From positions 36,017-73,796 of the forward strand of contig NZ_JH636451.1 of assembly GCF_000255705.1 (NCBI RefSeq): a DNA stretch of 37,780 bases, read 5' to 3'. Both the position numbers and the translations under genes were made by a program. The notes below the pieces were generated by a model, which saw only the letters and a list, made by a program, of their open reading frames with translations, did no database searches and was not told the origin of the DNA. Every line of letters starts with the position of its first letter. The first letter of the stretch is position 1. The DNA comes from Zavarzinella formosa DSM 19928. GTDB taxonomy: Bacteria; Planctomycetota; Planctomycetia; Gemmatales; Gemmataceae. Shown piece by piece: positions 1-7,714 of the stretch.

Positions 1-50
1 ACGCAGCGCGGCTCCTGTTGTTCAGATTGAAAGACCCCGTGTGGTTTTTC

Positions 51-212
51 GCCCGGCCCTGACGGACCGGTCTGGGTTAGCCGGTCTTTCAGACCGGGGG
101 GTTGATGGGGATCATCGTCGGCCCGGAGGTTTGGGCGGGCGAAAAACAAACGCTCGCTTAAACCTCCGGTCTGAAAGACCGCCTAACCCAGACCGGTCCG
201 TCAGGGCCGGGC
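51..212. repeat. Family-1 palindromic element, copy a
   Basis: Two arms of about 49 bp (51-99 and 163-212) are near-perfect reverse complements around a loop of about 63 bp. Each arm has an outer core containing CTGACGGACCGGTCTGGG and an inner mini-hairpin, CCGGTCT-TTC-AGACCGG on the left and its complement on the right. The right arm ends 6 bp beyond the stop codon of the capsid gene, as expected for a terminator. The loop differs from that of the later copies. Confidence 0.85.
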
Positions 213-218
213 TCGCCT

Positions 219-1385
219 TTACTGCACCCGTGCGTACCCAATCCCCTTCGGCATGTTCAACTCCAATCCCACGGCTTGGAACGTGTGATACCACACGCGG
301 GCCAGATCCGATTTCTGTTGCGCCCAGGCGTAGAAGCCGAAGCGTTCGACCGGGTCGGTCCAGTCGTTGTCGGCGATGTAGTCGCTTCCCTCGACCATGC
401 GGAGCCACGGGGAAGCCTCGGGGTCCACCATGAAGGTGATGTAATTCCGGGGGAGCAACTTCACATTGGTGAATGTTGATGCGTTCGTGGCGGCCACCTT
501 CAACGAGCCGTCCCACACATAGAAGGTGACCCACGGGCGGGCTTTGAGGGTGGATTTCACGAAGCCGGTCAACTGGCCGTCCGGGCCTTTGTCCGGTTCC
601 TGGGTGAAGTCGGCCGAGATGTTGCTGGTGCCCGCGATCTGGCGGACCTTGTCATTGTTGATGACGTTGGCCCACACGTCCGTGCCGCAATAGACGCGGG
701 CGAGCGGGGCGCCGACGAGGTCTTGCAGGGCCGAGCCGATCTTGTCCAGATGGGCCGGGATGTCCGTCGATGTGCTGGACCATGCGGCATCAATGATGTT
801 CGACCCGGTGCCCATCTGAAGCCCGGCGGCGAACGACCCGCCGGTGAGGACGTTGCCGCTGTCCAGCTTCAGGTCAACGGTCACGGTGGCGTTGCCCGTG
901 TCATAGGTCGGCACCCAGTCGTCGCCGTTGAGGAAGAAGCCGTATTTGCCGCCTTGGAACAGCGCCCCGGTGACAAACTCGCGGAGGTTGTCGGCCCGCT
1001 GCCGCAGGTATTTCACCTGCCGTTCGATGTACTTGGCGCCCATCATGTCCCGGTCGTCGGCATTGCGGCCAAGTTGGCGGATGTTGATGAGCTGGCCGTA
1101 TTCGAGGGCAAGCTTTTCGCGGAAGGTGGCCAGCGCGACGGTGTTCTTGCCCACGGTGTTCGGGGCGACGGTCCCGGCCGAGGCGCTCGGGGCGCGGGCG
1201 TTCGACACCGTGCGGACGTTGTCGAAAATGTCGTAGTTGTACACCAGCCCCGGCACCTGCTCGACGTTTCGACCATCGATGCCGAAGCCGAGATGGCGGG
1301 ACAGGAACAGGGCCGGGGAGTACGCGCGCGAGATCAACCCGCGCACGAAACTCGCCATCAAAACATCTTGAAGAATCTGTGCCAC
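219..1385 (-). CDS. Phage major capsid protein (lambda gpE-like)
   Basis: A 388-residue protein resembling the lambda E-type major capsid family (HK97 fold), which forms the icosahedral shell. The N-terminus has the family-style lead-in (LSRHLGFGIDGRNVEQVPGL). The middle has a stretch (ARVYCGTDVWANVINNDKVR) like the family's segment preceding the conserved strand region. The C-terminus is rich in aromatic residues (RVWYHTFQAVGLELNMPKG). It is somewhat longer than lambda gpE. The start is GTG, chosen because GGAGA lies 7 nt upstream. It is the last gene of a protease-decoration-capsid order identical to lambda C-D-E. A chromosomal repeat (1466-1652) separates it from the decoration gene, which suggests a resident rather than recently acquired module. 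A related HK97-fold shell protein remains possible. Confidence 0.75.
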   Translation of the reverse strand: MAQILQDVLMASFVRGLISRAYSPALFLSRHLGFGIDGRNVEQVPGLVYNYDIFDNVRTVSNARAPSASAGTVAPNTVGKNTVALATFREKLALEYGQLINIRQLGRNADDRDMMGAKYIERQVKYLRQRADNLREFVTGALFQGGKYGFFLNGDDWVPTYDTGNATVTVDLKLDSGNVLTGGSFAAGLQMGTGSNIIDAAWSSTSTDIPAHLDKIGSALQDLVGAPLARVYCGTDVWANVINNDKVRQIAGTSNISADFTQEPDKGPDGQLTGFVKSTLKARPWVTFYVWDGSLKVAATNASTFTNVKLLPRNYITFMVDPEASPWLRMVEGSDYIADNDWTDPVERFGFYAWAQQKSDLARVWYHTFQAVGLELNMPKGIGYARVQ

Positions 1386-1465
1386 GGGTTTTTCTCCGGG
1401 TAAAAATCAAAGAATTCGGTGAATGGTTTGCAGTCGGGCATTTGGGGTTTCAGCGGGCTGTCTTG

Positions 1466-1652
1466 GTCTTGGCGAGCCGAGCAGCGTGAGCTGCCGGGTG
1501 GCTTCCGGCGGTTGAGCCGCCTCCCCTTTACTCAGCCAGACTCAAGCCCGTGGCTGAAGCATCTTCCCTGCCGGAAGCCACCCGGCAGCTCACGCTGCTC
1601 GGCTCGCCAAGACAGACTCCGGCAGCTCACGCTGCTCGGCTCGCCAAGACCA
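1466..1652. repeat. Family-2 palindromic element, copy 1, with an extra partial arm
   Basis: The left arm (1466-1511, containing CTTGGCGAGCCGAGCAGCGT) and right arm (1571-1613) are inverted repeats around a loop that includes CTTTACTCAGCC and CCGTGGCT. A third, partial right arm follows directly (1619-1652), so the end has been tandemly duplicated. The element fills the gap between the decoration and capsid genes and ends 18 bp from the decoration stop codon. Further copies lie near 24256, 27930 and 34500. Confidence 0.85.
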
Positions 1653-1670
1653 AAATAAACTTCGGAAAAC

Positions 1671-2450
1671 TCACGCCACGGTCGGCGTGTTGGCCCCGAA
1701 CAGCAGGGCGATGTATTTGGTTCCCGTCTCGTCGGTGGTGATCTCGACGGCCGCGCCGATCTTGTTGCCGGATGTGCTGAAGGCCACGCTGGTCGCGGCG
1801 GCGTTGTTAAACGTCACCAGCTTGCCCGAGGGAGCGGTGATCGTCATGTTTTGGTTGACGATGTTGACAAATCGGAAGCGATAGCCCTTGGCGCACGCGG
1901 GGAGCGTGAAGTTCACGGCCCCGGCGGCCCCGGTCGTGGTGAATTGTTTGCCGCTGTCGGCGGCCGTCACGGTGTAATCGGCGGTCTTCGCCTCGATGCT
2001 GGTCGGGATGCCGGGGGCGGTTCGGAAGTCGTCGTAAATGAAGCGGTCGTTGAGCGTGCGGCGGGCCTGCTCGTCGAAGCCGATTAGTTGGTCGACCTTC
2101 ACCGAACCGGCGATCAGCAGATGGGCGGTGCGGTCGCCGTTTGTGCCGGACAGCGAGTTGTACAGGTTGCGGCTGGTCATCAAAAAACCGCGTGCAACTT
2201 GGGAACCGTCCGTCGCCGTCGGGTCGTATTGCTTGTATTTCTTGGTCGCGCTGATTTGGCCCATCACCAAACCGCGGCGAAGCGTGGTCGTCGGCGTATT
2301 GTTCGCATCAGTCGCCGTTGATGCGATGATGATGCCGACACGCTGCTGGTTTTCCGGGGTGCCCCAGACAAATTCGGATTCGGTCGTCTCGACCGGGTCG
2401 AACATGCCGGGCATCACGAACGGGTCAATCAAGGAAGACAACTGGCTCAT
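1671..2450 (-). CDS. Phage head decoration protein (lambda gpD-like) with C-terminal extension
   Basis: A 259-residue protein directly downstream of the protease/scaffold gene and upstream of the capsid gene, the lambda D position. The N-terminal ~150 residues resemble the D-type decoration family, trimeric cement proteins on the capsid exterior: an early acidic, proline-rich lead, a first-strand region (RVGIIIASTATDAN), then a segment ending in VKVDQLIGFDEQARRTLNDR. The C-terminal ~105 residues form a separate beta-rich domain (starting IEAKTADYTVTAADSGK, later FTLPACAKGYRFRFVN) of a kind seen in virion appendage proteins. The usual D protein is about 110-140 residues, so this is an enlarged two-domain version. 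The ATG start is clear, with a weak GAGAGCGA upstream. The domain split is inferred from composition. Confidence 0.6.
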   Translation of the reverse strand: MSQLSSLIDPFVMPGMFDPVETTESEFVWGTPENQQRVGIIIASTATDANNTPTTTLRRGLVMGQISATKKYKQYDPTATDGSQVARGFLMTSRNLYNSLSGTNGDRTAHLLIAGSVKVDQLIGFDEQARRTLNDRFIYDDFRTAPGIPTSIEAKTADYTVTAADSGKQFTTTGAAGAVNFTLPACAKGYRFRFVNIVNQNMTITAPSGKLVTFNNAAATSVAFSTSGNKIGAAVEITTDETGTKYIALLFGANTPTVA

Positions 2451-2510
2451 AGGGTCGCTCTCGTTTCAGGTGGGTTGGATCGTACCCGTTACATGATTTT
2501 CCGGCCGGGG

Positions 2511-3827
2511 TTATCGCCGTTTGGTGGTTTGCTGGAAGGCTTCCAATCGTTGCTTGCGGGCCTCGGGCGAGTCGTCGCCCGGATCAACGCCCTTGAGCGC
2601 CGGGGGCATCGACACCCGCCGCACGTCGTTGTTGGAGAGGCGAACCCGCTTGCCTCGCGGGCGCCAGGTGCCGCCGCGAGGCAGGGCCTCGTAGGCGCGG
2701 ATGGCGGTCAGCAACTCATTGGAATTCAGGTCGCCTTGGGAATTGAAACTGAGGCGAACTTGCGTGGCTCGCCGCGTCAGCTTCGAGCCGAGCGCCGGGG
2801 TGATTCGGCCGGTTTTCACCAGCATGGTCACGCGGGCGGCGATCCCCTTGCGGGCCAGATTCTCGGCCCGCATCTCCTGCCGTCGCAACGACAGCGTGAG
2901 CGGGGAACTCTCCTCCGAAGGCGTCACCGATGTTCGCTTGGAGACGACCGCCGGGGGGCCGGAATCGGTCGGGGCATCGTCCTCTTCATCATCTTCGTCG
3001 TCGGTGTCGTCATCATCCGGCGAAGCGTCTGCCGAGGTTGCGTGCAGGGCGACATACAGCCGCTCCCAGCCGTTTTCCGGCGTTGTCCCGGCGGGGAGCT
3101 TGATTCCCTTGGCGGCCAGCAGCTTCAGCACTTTCTGGAACAGCGCGGCATCCGGCCCGCTGTTGTCCGAGTCATCGGCGTCGTCCGAATCATCCGTGTC
3201 GGTGTCGGTGTCATCCGTGTCGTCGTCGTCATCCGGCGTCGTGTCGGTGTCGGCGTCCGATTGGTAATCGTTCTTCTGGTCGTCTTGGTCGTCGGCCATT
3301 GGCGTGAACTCCCCGAGGGAAAGCCAGACCCGCAAGGGGGTGGCGTTGAAGGTGTTGGACAATCGCAACGGCGGATCGGCGTTGAGCCGGCGTTGCACGG
3401 GCCGGTTGGTGATGGCGAGATGTTGCACGGTGCAGCCGGGCCAGAGAACGCCGTCGGCGTCGCGCCAGTTCCAATCGAGACACGGCGACGTGTGCCGGAC
3501 CTTCGCGGCCTGCGCGGCGTCGGCGGCATCCGGGATGTCGGCCAGCGCGCGGAGCTTGCCACGTTGCACGGCGAAGCGTTTCAGATAGCCGAGGGTGTTT
3601 TTCACAAGCCGGGCGGCCCGGTCGTCCCGCGACAACCGGACCGGCCCGACATCCTGATGGTCCCAGCAAACGGGAATCTGCCACCCGGCCGCCAGCTTCG
3701 CGTTGCCGACCGCCGCCGCATTATCCCGGTCGCGGGCCGTGATCCGCGTGACCCTGACCTTCCCCGGCAAATCGCCGGGCGTCTGCAGGGTTCCGGGTTC
3801 CAGAACATCGAACCATAGTTGTGCCAT
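2511..3827 (-). CDS. Phage prohead protease / scaffold fusion (Mu I-like)
   Basis: A 438-residue protein heading the head cassette. Residues 1-150 look like the Mu I-type prohead protease, which cleaves scaffold and capsid during assembly. H57 (in CWDHQDVGP) and S114 (in RHTSPCLDWNW) are candidate catalytic residues, followed by the family signature AITNRPV near 138. Residues from about 178 to 290 include two very acidic low-complexity tracts made of Asp, Thr and Ser. The remaining C-terminal part is charged and helical, typical of a scaffold. A protease joined to a scaffold is normal for this gene position. The ATG at 3827 is the only good start; the ribosome site is weak. No portal or terminase gene lies upstream, where a GNAT gene on the other strand begins. 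Confidence 0.6.
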   Translation of the reverse strand: MAQLWFDVLEPGTLQTPGDLPGKVRVTRITARDRDNAAAVGNAKLAAGWQIPVCWDHQDVGPVRLSRDDRAARLVKNTLGYLKRFAVQRGKLRALADIPDAADAAQAAKVRHTSPCLDWNWRDADGVLWPGCTVQHLAITNRPVQRRLNADPPLRLSNTFNATPLRVWLSLGEFTPMADDQDDQKNDYQSDADTDTTPDDDDDTDDTDTDTDDSDDADDSDNSGPDAALFQKVLKLLAAKGIKLPAGTTPENGWERLYVALHATSADASPDDDDTDDEDDEEDDAPTDSGPPAVVSKRTSVTPSEESSPLTLSLRRQEMRAENLARKGIAARVTMLVKTGRITPALGSKLTRRATQVRLSFNSQGDLNSNELLTAIRAYEALPRGGTWRPRGKRVRLSNNDVRRVSMPPALKGVDPGDDSPEARKQRLEAFQQTTKRR

Positions 3828-3879
3828 GCCCCGGATGCTAATGGCTACAAATAAGGGACGATGACAAATCGCGTTGTTT

Positions 3880-3934
3880 TTCGCCCGGCCTGAGGTTTAG
3901 ACGCAAGGCCAGACCGGCCCGTCCGGACTGGGCT
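3880..3934. repeat. Decayed family-1 arm
   Basis: A stretch beginning TTTTTCGCCCGGCCTGAGG and ending in CCAGACCGGCCCGTCC resembles a family-1 arm and the lead-in to copy a, but it has several substitutions and has lost its partner arm. It lies between the divergent protease and GNAT genes. Confidence 0.4.
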
Positions 3935-4010
3935 GATATGATGATTGACGCAGACTTGTCGCCCGCGGCCCGCAACCGCCAAAACCATCCAGACGCCCCC
4001 GGTTCCAATC

Positions 4011-4640
4011 ATGCCCGTTCTGCGCGATGGGATCATTCTTCCCGATCACTTGGAATTGCTTGAGCGTCATGGTGGCAAAGTGGCGCTTGGCCAATTGGCG
4101 CCACTGAGCCGGGATGTGGCGAAACTCGAACTCAAGGTGAAATGGTGGAATGAAGTTCCCGGACGGACCAAAAAGGATTTACGAAGCGAGCGAGACTCGA
4201 CTTGGGACTGGGTGGTCATGCTTGGGGAAATACGCCAGCGAGGATCGCGCGGGCATGCTTGGGGCGTCTTCACGGACGATGGAAAATGCCAGGGAGCGAT
4301 CATTTATGAAACAGGCTTGGTGTCCGCGTTAGACGAGTCGCAAGCCACTGTTGTGTGCTGGAGAATCGCCAGCGCCCCCAAGAACCGGAGCCATTTATGC
4401 AATGGTTTCGGCTATCGCGGGGTGGGAACGGGACTCATCAAACTGGCCTGCCTTCACAGCCATTTGGCAGGTCTTGGCGGCCGGCTGACCCTCGACGGCC
4501 ACAAAGGCGACCGGGCGTTGGGCTGGTATTTGAATCTGGGGTTTCAAGAAGTTTCAAATCCCGAGGATGATATAATTGAATTGGAGCTAAGTCCGGAATC
4601 GGCCCGTTCTCTGCTCTCCAAATTGCCAGGTGTGTCATGA
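4011..4640 (+). CDS. GNAT-family N-acetyltransferase
   Basis: A 209-residue protein. The region RGVGTGLIKLACLHSHLAG matches the acetyl-CoA pyrophosphate-binding motif (R-x-x-G-x-G) and following helix of GNAT enzymes, and DRALGWYLNLGFQEV is the typical final segment (A-x-x-xY-x-x-x-GF). Such enzymes move an acetyl group from acetyl-CoA to an amine; the substrate cannot be read from sequence. The start at 4011 is preferred over an upstream in-frame ATG at 3945, whose extra 22 residues look non-coding. Its last codons overlap the next gene (ATGA at 4637), so the two are translationally coupled. It is flanked by phage-type genes on both sides and may be phage cargo. Confidence 0.75.
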   Translation: MPVLRDGIILPDHLELLERHGGKVALGQLAPLSRDVAKLELKVKWWNEVPGRTKKDLRSERDSTWDWVVMLGEIRQRGSRGHAWGVFTDDGKCQGAIIYETGLVSALDESQATVVCWRIASAPKNRSHLCNGFGYRGVGTGLIKLACLHSHLAGLGGRLTLDGHKGDRALGWYLNLGFQEVSNPEDDIIELELSPESARSLLSKLPGVS

Positions 4641-4918
4641 GCCAAACATCCAAGCCAGTCGGCGAAGAGGTCGTCAAGGCCGCCTCCGCATTGGGACGTA
4701 CTCGCCAGATTCATCCGGCGTTCGAGGGCACAGACGATTTGGACCCGCTGACCGCCCGATTGACGACCCTGATGCGCCTTCACCCGGAAGTCACCCCGCT
4801 CCGGCCGGACAATCTTTCCGGCATGGACTCGAAGGCGAAGAAAGAACTGCTGTCGCAATTTGAAAAAGTCTTGGGCCTCACTTCGGCCAAGGATGCGCCC
4901 GTGATTCCTCTATCTTAA
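4637..4918 (+). CDS. Small unknown protein coupled to the GNAT gene
   Basis: A 93-residue soluble protein that I do not recognise. It overlaps the GNAT stop codon by 4 nt (ATGA). Residues ~35-85 look helical and charged (LTARLTTLMRLHPEV, then KAKKELLSQFEKVLG). No signal peptide, membrane segment or DNA-binding motif is evident. The overlap implies a shared transcript and perhaps a functional partner of the acetyltransferase. GNAT toxins usually follow, not precede, a ribbon-helix-helix antitoxin, and no such motif is visible, so a toxin-antitoxin reading is weak. Confidence 0.6.
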   Translation: MSQTSKPVGEEVVKAASALGRTRQIHPAFEGTDDLDPLTARLTTLMRLHPEVTPLRPDNLSGMDSKAKKELLSQFEKVLGLTSAKDAPVIPLS

Positions 4919-5293
4919 ACCGACTCGAAGCGATCAACTTGGCCTTTTCTTGGCGGCCCCTCGGCGACATCTCAGGTTGCAAAAAGGCGAGATAACAAGC
5001 GGAAGCAATCCCGGCCTGACGGACCTGTCCGGGTTAGCTGCGCCGTCAAGATCGTCGGCAACGGCCCCTTTCTTTTTCTTTTAGTGTGTCCAATGTGTTC
5101 AATTTTTGGCGCGATGATCGCGCGATAAATCAATGCCCCTGTTGATGATGCGATGATTGTTGCTGACTTGACGCCATTGGGCAATTTTGCCAGGTGGTTA
5201 TTAGCCTGTCGTGCAAGTTAAAAACAAATCCACCAATTTTGACCGACGCCGGTAACCGTTATCCTCGATGGCCACAACCCAAGGGAACCCAAC
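4919..5293. other. Intergenic region upstream of the appendage gene
   Basis: No gene was seen in these 375 bp. They contain a decayed family-1 core around 5010-5042 (CCGGCCTGACGGACCTGTCC), an odd palindrome GCGCGAT-G-ATCGCGC at 5109-5123 that could be an operator, and an A-rich stretch near 5217. AAGGGAA just before 5294 is the ribosome site of the next gene. Confidence 0.5.
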
Positions 5294-6637
5294 ATGGCCA
5301 TTGATTACACCGATTTGTTCACCCGCGGCGGCAAGCTGGTCAAATATGTCAACAGCCGGTTGCCGGTGGCGGCGACCAGTTTGCCGGCCGAGTTGACGGC
5401 GATTGCCAATCTGTTCGAGGCGGCCGACCTCACGGAGCAGATCACCCGGCTGTACGACGATTACGCCGGGTTTCAAAGCAACATCACCCGCGAACGGCAG
5501 ACATTGGCCGGATATTGGGACGCGATCCTCACCGACCGGGACACCGTGCTGACCGAGCTGCGCGTGCCGGATGCCGATGTGAACAGCGTGCTGCCGGAGT
5601 TGTTTCGCCGGATGGTGGCCGACAGCCAGACGGTCGATCAATCGACTGTGACCATCGGATCGGTGACGGCCGATGCCGAAAACGAGGGGAACGGGACCGT
5701 TCTTTTGACCAAGTTATTGGATGGCTACAACCCGCCGATTCAGGGGGGATTGCCGACCCTGCAATACGCGGGGCTGAACTCAGAACTGGCCGTTCCCTCG
5801 GAGACGATGACCTTCACCTGCACCGCCGACAGCGCCCGCGACGGGTTGCCGGAGGGAAGCGAGCGGTTTTCGTGGTCCGGGGGCATCGCGGGCCAAAAAT
5901 TTGATTTCGAGGCCGAGGGAAGCGGCGACGGCCCCGGCCTGACGGCCGCCGGGGATTCGCAACTCATCAACAACGGCAATTTCGAGCAATGGTCGTCCAA
6001 CACGCCAAGCGGCTGGACGGTCGCCGCCGGCACGGCCGGCACGCACATCAAGCAAATGACGACGGCCGCGAATGTGTACCGGGGCGATTCCTCCCTCTGG
6101 TTCGACGGCGACGGCACGCAGGCCACCATCCAAATCAACCAGTCGGTTTCCTCCGGCCGGATGCAATCACGCCGTCTCTATTGCGTGAGCGTCCGCGTCA
6201 AAGCCTCGGCCGCGAGCGGCACCGGCGCCTTCCTGTGCCAGTTCACCGGCACGGGTTACACGGCCTCTTCGACGGAGAAAATCGCCATCACAGCCGGCTC
6301 GATGCCGACCGCGTGGACGCTCTACAATTTCTGGATCGTCACCCCGGCCGTGATGCCGGACGACTGGACGCTGACGGTCGCCAACACCGGCACCCCCGGC
6401 GCCAGCAGCAATGTGTATGTCGACTGCCTGATCCCGACGGAAGGAACCTACCACGGCGGCATCGCGGCCGTCCTCCTCCCCGGCGCCGCCCCGTATGCCG
6501 CCGGGGACCGCTTCACCGTCGCCATCAGCAACGACCAAGCCGGGACGTTTCAAGACTTCTTCCGCCAATGCTACGGCGTCCAATTGCCCAGCAACGGCGC
6601 CGGGGCCGAAACGATCAGCGATTCGCTGGCGACGTGA
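5294..6637 (+). CDS. Virion appendage/structural-type protein with a carbohydrate-binding-like domain
   Basis: A 447-residue protein without a signal peptide. The N-terminal ~130 residues are helical (ELTAIANLFEAADLTEQ...). The middle is a beta region (TMTFTCTADSARDGLPEGSE). From about residue 218 the pattern LINNGNFEQWSSNTPSGWTV opens a jelly-roll domain of the type used for carbohydrate binding, running to about 365 (VYVDCLIPTEG). The C-terminus (RFTVAISNDQAGTFQDFFR) is another beta segment. The lack of export signal, the modular build and the nearby head genes suggest a phage tail or appendage protein. It is on the opposite strand to the head cassette, so the phage region has been rearranged. 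AAGGGAA lies 8 nt before the ATG. The exact virion role is unknown. Confidence 0.55.
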   Translation: MAIDYTDLFTRGGKLVKYVNSRLPVAATSLPAELTAIANLFEAADLTEQITRLYDDYAGFQSNITRERQTLAGYWDAILTDRDTVLTELRVPDADVNSVLPELFRRMVADSQTVDQSTVTIGSVTADAENEGNGTVLLTKLLDGYNPPIQGGLPTLQYAGLNSELAVPSETMTFTCTADSARDGLPEGSERFSWSGGIAGQKFDFEAEGSGDGPGLTAAGDSQLINNGNFEQWSSNTPSGWTVAAGTAGTHIKQMTTAANVYRGDSSLWFDGDGTQATIQINQSVSSGRMQSRRLYCVSVRVKASAASGTGAFLCQFTGTGYTASSTEKIAITAGSMPTAWTLYNFWIVTPAVMPDDWTLTVANTGTPGASSNVYVDCLIPTEGTYHGGIAAVLLPGAAPYAAGDRFTVAISNDQAGTFQDFFRQCYGVQLPSNGAGAETISDSLAT

Positions 6638-6659
6638 TGGATTCACAGCGATCATCTTT

Positions 6660-6793
6660 GTGAAGCCGCGACTCGGAGGCTTTGCGCAGAGGAGCGAGTT
6701 TCGCGGTTGTCACACAAGTCCCCGGTTCACGATCTTGGGCGGACGATCGTTGGACGCGCTCCTCTCCGCAAAGCCTCCGAGTCGCGGCTTCAC
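6660..6793. repeat. Large palindrome between convergent genes (third type)
   Basis: The 37-bp arms 6660-6696 (GTGAAGCCGCGACTCGGAGG...) and 6757-6793 are reverse complements with one mismatch around a 60-bp loop. The sequence is unrelated to families 1 and 2. It lies between the convergent ends of the appendage gene (6637) and the EEP gene (6810), 16 bp from the latter's stop. A bidirectional terminator role is plausible. Confidence 0.8.
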
Positions 6794-6809
6794 GGGGGTT
6801 CTTATCTCC

Positions 6810-7688
6810 TCACCGCCGAATCACTGCCGTCACCGGGAAGTGGTCCGACGGCGTTCGGCCGTCGCGTTCCGTGTAGTCGATGCTTGAGGCGGCCACCTTC
6901 CAGTCTCGGGAGACGCCGATCCAGTCGATTCGGCTTCCCTTGTTCGGGCCGGGTTTGAAGGGGGTGGTTGTCCCTTCGTTGGGTTCGCGTTTGGGGTGGG
7001 CGATGCGGTAGCTGTCCAGCACCGGGGATTCGGCTTTGTCGCGCAGGTCAAACAGGGCTTTATAAGGGTCGCTTCCCTCGCCGGAGTTGAAGTCACCGGT
7101 GACAATCAGCGAGCAGTCTTTGCCCAGCGTGGCAAGGCGTGCACGGATCAATTTGGCCGATTCGACGCGGGCCACTTTGCCGATGTGGTCGAAATGGGTG
7201 TTGACCCACAGGATTGGCTTCCCGCCGGTTTTGTCCTTCAACCGCACCCAGGTGGCCATGCGAGGCAGGGAGGTGTCCCAGCTTTTGCTGCCGGCTTTCT
7301 CGGGGGTTTCGCTCAGCCAGAAGTGGCCGCCGTCGGTTTTCTCGAAGCGGTCTTTCTTCCAATAGATCGCCATCATCTCGCCCTTCTCTTTGCCGTCGTC
7401 CCGGCCGAGCCCCATGAACTCGTAGCCAGTCAGTTTCTCGGCGAGAAAGTCGCGTTGGAAGCCGAGCGTTTCCTGGGTGCCGAGCAGGTCCGGGCCGAAC
7501 GCCTTGACAGTGTCCGCTAGGAAGTCTTTCCGCTTGTCCCAATGATTGTCGCCATCCTTGGCCGTCCCGTAGCGGACGTTGAAACTCATCACTTTGATGT
7601 CGGCGGTTTTGTCGTCCGCTAGCAGAAGGGGAGAAGGCAAAAGAGAGGCAATCATGGCGAAGAGGGCCGGTAACAGGGCACGATTCAT
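6810..7688 (-). CDS. Exported endonuclease/exonuclease/phosphatase (EEP) family protein
   Basis: A 292-residue protein with a signal peptide (residues ~1-24, ending LLLADD). EEP-family motifs occur in order: N37 in MSFNVRYG, E73 in LGTQETLG, the NTHFDH segment near 163, D199 and N201 in TGDFNSGEGSDPY, D255 in RIDWIGVS, and the closing SDHFP at 281-285. These make a Mg-dependent phosphodiesterase/phosphatase centre. Substrates in this family include DNA, phospholipids and inositol phosphates, and sequence alone does not choose among them. The ATG at 7688 is preferred over one 10 codons upstream because GGAG lies about 10 nt before it and the signal peptide then starts properly. It follows HEAT-like gene A by 26 nt and is probably cotranscribed with it. 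Confidence 0.85.
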   Translation of the reverse strand: MNRALLPALFAMIASLLPSPLLLADDKTADIKVMSFNVRYGTAKDGDNHWDKRKDFLADTVKAFGPDLLGTQETLGFQRDFLAEKLTGYEFMGLGRDDGKEKGEMMAIYWKKDRFEKTDGGHFWLSETPEKAGSKSWDTSLPRMATWVRLKDKTGGKPILWVNTHFDHIGKVARVESAKLIRARLATLGKDCSLIVTGDFNSGEGSDPYKALFDLRDKAESPVLDSYRIAHPKREPNEGTTTPFKPGPNKGSRIDWIGVSRDWKVAASSIDYTERDGRTPSDHFPVTAVIRR

Positions 7689-7714
7689 TGGCGAAGCTCC
7701 AGAGAGTGAGGCAG

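Noticed and set aside
2475-3818. Plus-strand 447-codon frame opposite the protease/scaffold gene
   Set aside because: It is antisense to a gene with recognisable motifs and mostly reads the complement of the Asp-rich tract as Val/Ile/Arg low complexity.
4011-4918. Classic GNAT toxin-antitoxin pair
   Set aside because: Gene order is reversed from the usual antitoxin-first arrangement and the small partner shows no ribbon-helix-helix motif. Kept only as a coupled pair.
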